Assembly (NCBI GenBank): GCA_035535055.1 | Contig: DATLQT010000018.1 | Span: 1 to 7,767 of the forward strand | Direction of reading: 5' to 3' | Source: UBA6019 sp035535055 | GTDB taxonomy: Bacteria; Chloroflexota; Dormibacteria; Dormibacterales; Dormibacteraceae | DNA: 7,767 bases | Shown here: in pieces, positions 5,373 to 7,767 of the stretch | Layout of the letters: every line of letters starts with the position of its first letter | Numbering within the stretch: the stretch's first letter is position 1 | Translations under genes and position numbers: made by a program | The notes under the pieces: model-generated | The model's input: the letters and a program-made list of their open reading frames with translations, nothing else | What the model was told of the DNA's origin: nothing | The model's database searches: none

Positions 5373-5660
5373 TTAGCCGTACTTGAACTGGACCCCGAAG
5401 CCGCCGCGAGGGGTCTGGCAGTCGATGTTGCCGAAGGGGCAGCCGATCGCGCAGGCGCCGCACTCGATGCAGTTCTCGTAGCTGACCAGGATCTTGGCCG
5501 AGGCCGGCTCCCAGACGTAGACGCCGGCCGGGCAGAAGTGGGTGCAGTACTTACCGGTGCACTTCTCGCCGCAGACCGAGCCGTCCACGACCTTGATGTG
5601 CGGGTTGCCCTCGTCCTTCTTGTTGCGGACGGTGAACAGCTTGTCCTCGAGCTTCTCCAT
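5373..5660 (-). CDS. fixX: FixX-like ferredoxin
   Basis: The 95-residue protein has the FixX layout. A first cysteine group lies at 30, 34, 39 and 43 (ending CPAGVYVW). A classic 4Fe-4S motif CxxCxxCxxxCP follows at 64, 67, 70 and 74 (ENCIECGACAIGCPFG), with an extra Cys81. The family-typical end TPRGGFGVQFKYG is present. FixX normally passes electrons between the FixAB electron-transfer flavoprotein, the FixC ETF-quinone oxidoreductase and the quinone pool; FixA, FixB and FixC are not in this window. I chose ATG 5660 (MEKLEDKLF) because family similarity begins there; the frame extends to 5765 without recognisable protein. No Shine-Dalgarno precedes it, while a TAGAAT box lies 13 bases upstream, suggesting a near-leaderless message. 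It is the probable first gene of the operon with the reductase and hydrolase. Confidence 0.88.
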   Translation of the reverse strand: MEKLEDKLFTVRNKKDEGNPHIKVVDGSVCGEKCTGKYCTHFCPAGVYVWEPASAKILVSYENCIECGACAIGCPFGNIDCQTPRGGFGVQFKYG

Positions 5661-5673
5661 AGGGCTGTTTCGA

Positions 5674-5679
5674 ATTCTA
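5674..5679 (-). promoter_or_regulatory. Possible -10 box of the ferredoxin operon
   Basis: On the minus strand TAGAAT (five of six matches to TATAAT) ends 13 bases before the ferredoxin ATG, so transcription would start about seven bases before the codon. No good -35 hexamer is seen 16-19 bases further up. This is the best promoter candidate for the three-gene operon. Confidence 0.35.
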
Positions 5680-5778
5680 CCGGCCGGTCGGGCGCAGGCA
5701 TCCCGAAGGTGCGTCGTTGAGCAGTCAGGCCGGCACTCTGGCGGCGGGCGGCATCCGGGTGGCACCCTCGTTACCGCG

Positions 5779-5822
5779 CGCCCTGGCCTGAAAAAGGGCG
5801 ATCCGCTCTCGCTCTTCGAGCG
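5779..5822 (+). promoter_or_regulatory. Two consecutive hairpins before the second FecR gene
   Basis: CGCCCT (5779-5784) pairs with AGGGCG (5795-5800) around a 10-base loop, and CGCTC (5810-5814) pairs with GAGCG (5818-5822) around TTC. Both lie in the 169-base gap between the divergent ferredoxin and FecR genes, just before the ATG at 5830. They could form part of the FecR leader. They match no riboswitch class I recognise, and no strong plus-strand promoter is evident. Confidence 0.3.
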
Positions 5823-5829
5823 TTAAGGC

Positions 5830-7767
5830 ATGCGCTCGGTTCGGTCTCGGAAGGGAGGGTGTTCCAGGTTGTTTGCCAGCACGCGTAGCCGTGTGTCGGT
5901 CGGCGTCGTCCTCCTGCTGGTCGTCGCCAGCTTTGGGGCCTACATCTACCTGAATCGCTCCACGCCCGCCGGCGCCTCGGCCACCGCCACCCTCACCGTC
6001 TACACCGGCACCGCCCAGGTCCAGCACTCCGGCGGCAGCTTCGTCAGCGCCAGCAGCGGCGCCGCCCTCAACGGCGGCGACACCGTGCGCACCGGGGCCA
6101 CCGCCGAGGCCGGCATCACCTTCGGCGACGGCTCGGTCACCCGCCTCGACTCCAACACGACCCTCACCGTCAGCAGCGCCACCAAGGTCGGGGCCGGCTA
6201 CCACACCTCGCTTGCTCAATCAGCGGGCAAGACCTGGAGCAACGTCGTCCGCCTCGTCGGCGGCGGCACCTTCACCGTCACCGGCCCGAACAACTCGACC
6301 GCCGAGGTCCGCGGCACCAAGTTCGCCTACATCATCGATGCGAATGGGCAGCGGGTGGACGATTTCCAGGGTTCGGTCGACTTCTCCAGCCAAAACCAGA
6401 TCCAGCACCTGACAACGGGCCTCTTCTCCAACATCCCGCCCGGCGGGGCACCTTCGCCGCCGGCGCCGATCAGCGCCCAGGATCTGGCCGACCAATTCAC
6501 TATCTTCAACGTCGCGGCCGACTCCAACCAGGAGGGCACCGGAGGAAACGTCACCGGCGTCTCTGCCAACAACATCATCTCGGTCGGCCAGACGACCCCG
6601 GTCCAGCCCGGCGCCACCGCCGACGGTAACACCGACCTCAACTACACCCTCAACTGGGAGGGCTCCACCTTCGAGCTGATCATCGTCGACCCCCAGGGCA
6701 ACGATTTCGAATCCCAGAGCTCGGCCAGCCATCCATTCACCATCACCCTGGCCAAGCCGCTCGCCGGCACCTGGAGCTATAAGGTCCACGACGTCCAATC
6801 CGACAAGCCCTCCGAGCAGTGGTCGGTCGTGATCAGCACGACCACGCCCTCCAAGCTCACCCCGCAGCCCTTCTTCACCGGCGCTGACTCGACCAAGTGC
6901 GACCACACGGTCACAGCCGGCCAGACCGACACCTGGACCGTCAACGCCAAGTCGGACGCGGGCACGCCGACACTGACGGTCCCGGCCCTTCCCGGTTATG
7001 CAACCATCACCGGCGGCAGCGGCTCGCTGACCCTGAGCTGGGCACCCCCGCTATCGCTCGCCACCTCGGCCGATCTTGGCTTCTCGGTCACCACCACGCA
7101 GGGTGCCGGCGTCGCGACCATCAACTGCACCGAGCACGTGCGCGCCGTCGCCCGTGCCTCCACCATCGGCGGCCATGTCACCTCCGGCGGCACCGGCCTG
7201 GCCGCCGTCACGATCACCCTCACCTACCCAGACGCCACCACGGCGACAACGACGACCGCCTCCGACGGCTCTTATAGCTTCGGCAGCCTGGCGGCAGGCA
7301 CCTACTCGGTGGCGGTCACCGTGCCCAGCGGCTACACCGCCGCCGACCCGACCAGCAGTTCCGAGACCGTCGACGGCACGGACTCGGCGACCGTCAACTT
7401 CACCCTCGATGCGTCGCCGGCGTACAGTCCGACCCCCACACCGCTTCCGACGCCCACTCCGACGCCGGCTCCAACCAGCGGAAGCGCCGACTGCCAGACC
7501 CGGGTCCCATCGGCGGCCCCAATGACCGGGACGCCGATGACGCCGGGAACGGTCAGTCCTTATGTCACAGCCGTCTCTCCAAGCTCCGGAGCCAGTTGCG
7601 GCCTGACTCCCGTGACCATCACCGGCACCGGGTTCACGGGTGCCACGGCCGTCACCTTCGGAATGGCGGCTGCGACGCAGCCTCACTCGGGTAGCTACGC
7701 GGCACAGCTTCAGTGGGCCACCTACACCCGCGATTCGGGCGGTGACAGCTACCTGTACCAGACGGTG
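5830..7767 (+). CDS. Multidomain FecR-domain surface protein (runs off right edge)
   Basis: The frame is open for 646 codons to the window end. A basic N-terminus is followed by one membrane helix at about 22-40. A FecR domain spans about 53-195: GGDTVRTGATAEAGITFGDG, SVTRLDSNTTLTV and AEVRGTKFAYI. A PPC-like beta-sandwich lies at about 265-337 (WEGSTFELIIVDPQGNDF, AGTWSYKVHDV). An Ig-like segment at 345-440 is bracketed by Cys357 and Cys433. A carboxypeptidase-regulatory or SdrD-B-like domain lies at 444-527 (IGGHVTSGG, TASDGSYSFGSLAAGTYSV), then the linker PTPTPLPTPTPTPAPT, a TIG-like start (VTAVSPSSG, VTITGTGFTGATAVTFG), and finally the start of another sandwich (HSGSYAAQL, GDSYLYQTV). This looks like a long extracellular binding or adhesin-type protein. 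The start is ATG 5830 or TTG 5869; the latter has GGGAGGG nine bases upstream. It is paralogous to the protein at 2009-3451. Confidence 0.85.
   Translation, partial: MRSVRSRKGGCSRLFASTRSRVSVGVVLLLVVASFGAYIYLNRSTPAGASATATLTVYTGTAQVQHSGGSFVSASSGAALNGGDTVRTGATAEAGITFGDGSVTRLDSNTTLTVSSATKVGAGYHTSLAQSAGKTWSNVVRLVGGGTFTVTGPNNSTAEVRGTKFAYIIDANGQRVDDFQGSVDFSSQNQIQHLTTGLFSNIPPGGAPSPPAPISAQDLADQFTIFNVAADSNQEGTGGNVTGVSANNIISVGQTTPVQPGATADGNTDLNYTLNWEGSTFELIIVDPQGNDFESQSSASHPFTITLAKPLAGTWSYKVHDVQSDKPSEQWSVVISTTTPSKLTPQPFFTGADSTKCDHTVTAGQTDTWTVNAKSDAGTPTLTVPALPGYATITGGSGSLTLSWAPPLSLATSADLGFSVTTTQGAGVATINCTEHVRAVARASTIGGHVTSGGTGLAAVTITLTYPDATTATTTTASDGSYSFGSLAAGTYSVAVTVPSGYTAADPTSSSETVDGTDSATVNFTLDASPAYSPTPTPLPTPTPTPAPTSGSADCQTRVPSAAPMTGTPMTPGTVSPYVTAVSPSSGASCGLTPVTITGTGFTGATAVTFGMAAATQPHSGSYAAQLQWATYTRDSGGDSYLYQTV

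Noticed and set aside
4205..5386. 393-residue plus-strand reading frame opposite the reductase
   Set aside because: No recognisable motif; it is antisense to a reductase with every family motif in place.
6220..6906. 228-residue minus-strand reading frame opposite the second FecR gene
   Set aside because: Low-complexity antisense product; the plus-strand frame has a continuous domain series.

Overview
The window is high-GC bacterial DNA. By eye the right three quarters is about 70% G+C and the leftmost 1.85 kb is lower, near 58% in one line I counted. NNC/NNG-rich codons, GTG starts, genes with little or no Shine-Dalgarno sequence, tRNAs with encoded CCA, a Flp-type pilin and FecR-domain proteins anchored by one helix fit a soil-type terrabacterial lineage such as Chloroflexota, Candidatus Dormibacterota or Actinomycetota. 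I cannot settle the phylum from sequence alone.

Left arm (1-1850) looks accessory. It holds the first 21 codons of an IS630-type transposase running off the left edge and a response-regulator receiver domain that stops early and lacks the phospho-acceptor aspartate. It also holds a lone Flp/Fap-type pilin, several inverted repeats, and a decayed-looking helix-turn-helix gene with an upstream in-frame stop and a probable frameshift. It ends with a perfect 12-bp tandem duplication about 70 bp from the 3' end of a tRNA-Leu(CAA) gene. Lower GC, broken genes, an IS end and the tRNA 3' end suggest the remnant of an island integrated at that tRNA. No integrase is visible.

The middle (1851-3556) has tRNA-Leu(CAA) on the minus strand, then on the plus strand a complete membrane-anchored FecR-domain protein with a good promoter almost on its start codon, then tRNA-Leu(UAG).

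The minus-strand cluster (5660 down to 3505) is a likely operon: a FixX-like ferredoxin, a thioredoxin-reductase-family flavoprotein with its CAVC redox pair, and an alpha/beta hydrolase. The last two overlap by 8 bp. The hydrolase reading frame runs into the antisense of tRNA-Leu(UAG) and stops opposite its anticodon loop, so its last 16 or so residues are antisense tRNA.

The right arm (5830-7767) is a second FecR-domain protein, open to the window edge. It shares the helix, FecR domain and PPC-like beta-sandwich layout of the first and adds a carboxypeptidase-regulatory-like domain, a Pro/Thr linker, a TIG-like start and the start of another beta-sandwich. The two FecR paralogues face the same way around the oppositely oriented redox operon, with no FecI sigma factor or TonB receptor gene in view. 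This FecR/redox/FecR neighbourhood is the most interesting part of the window. Any functional link between the surface proteins and the redox operon is inference.
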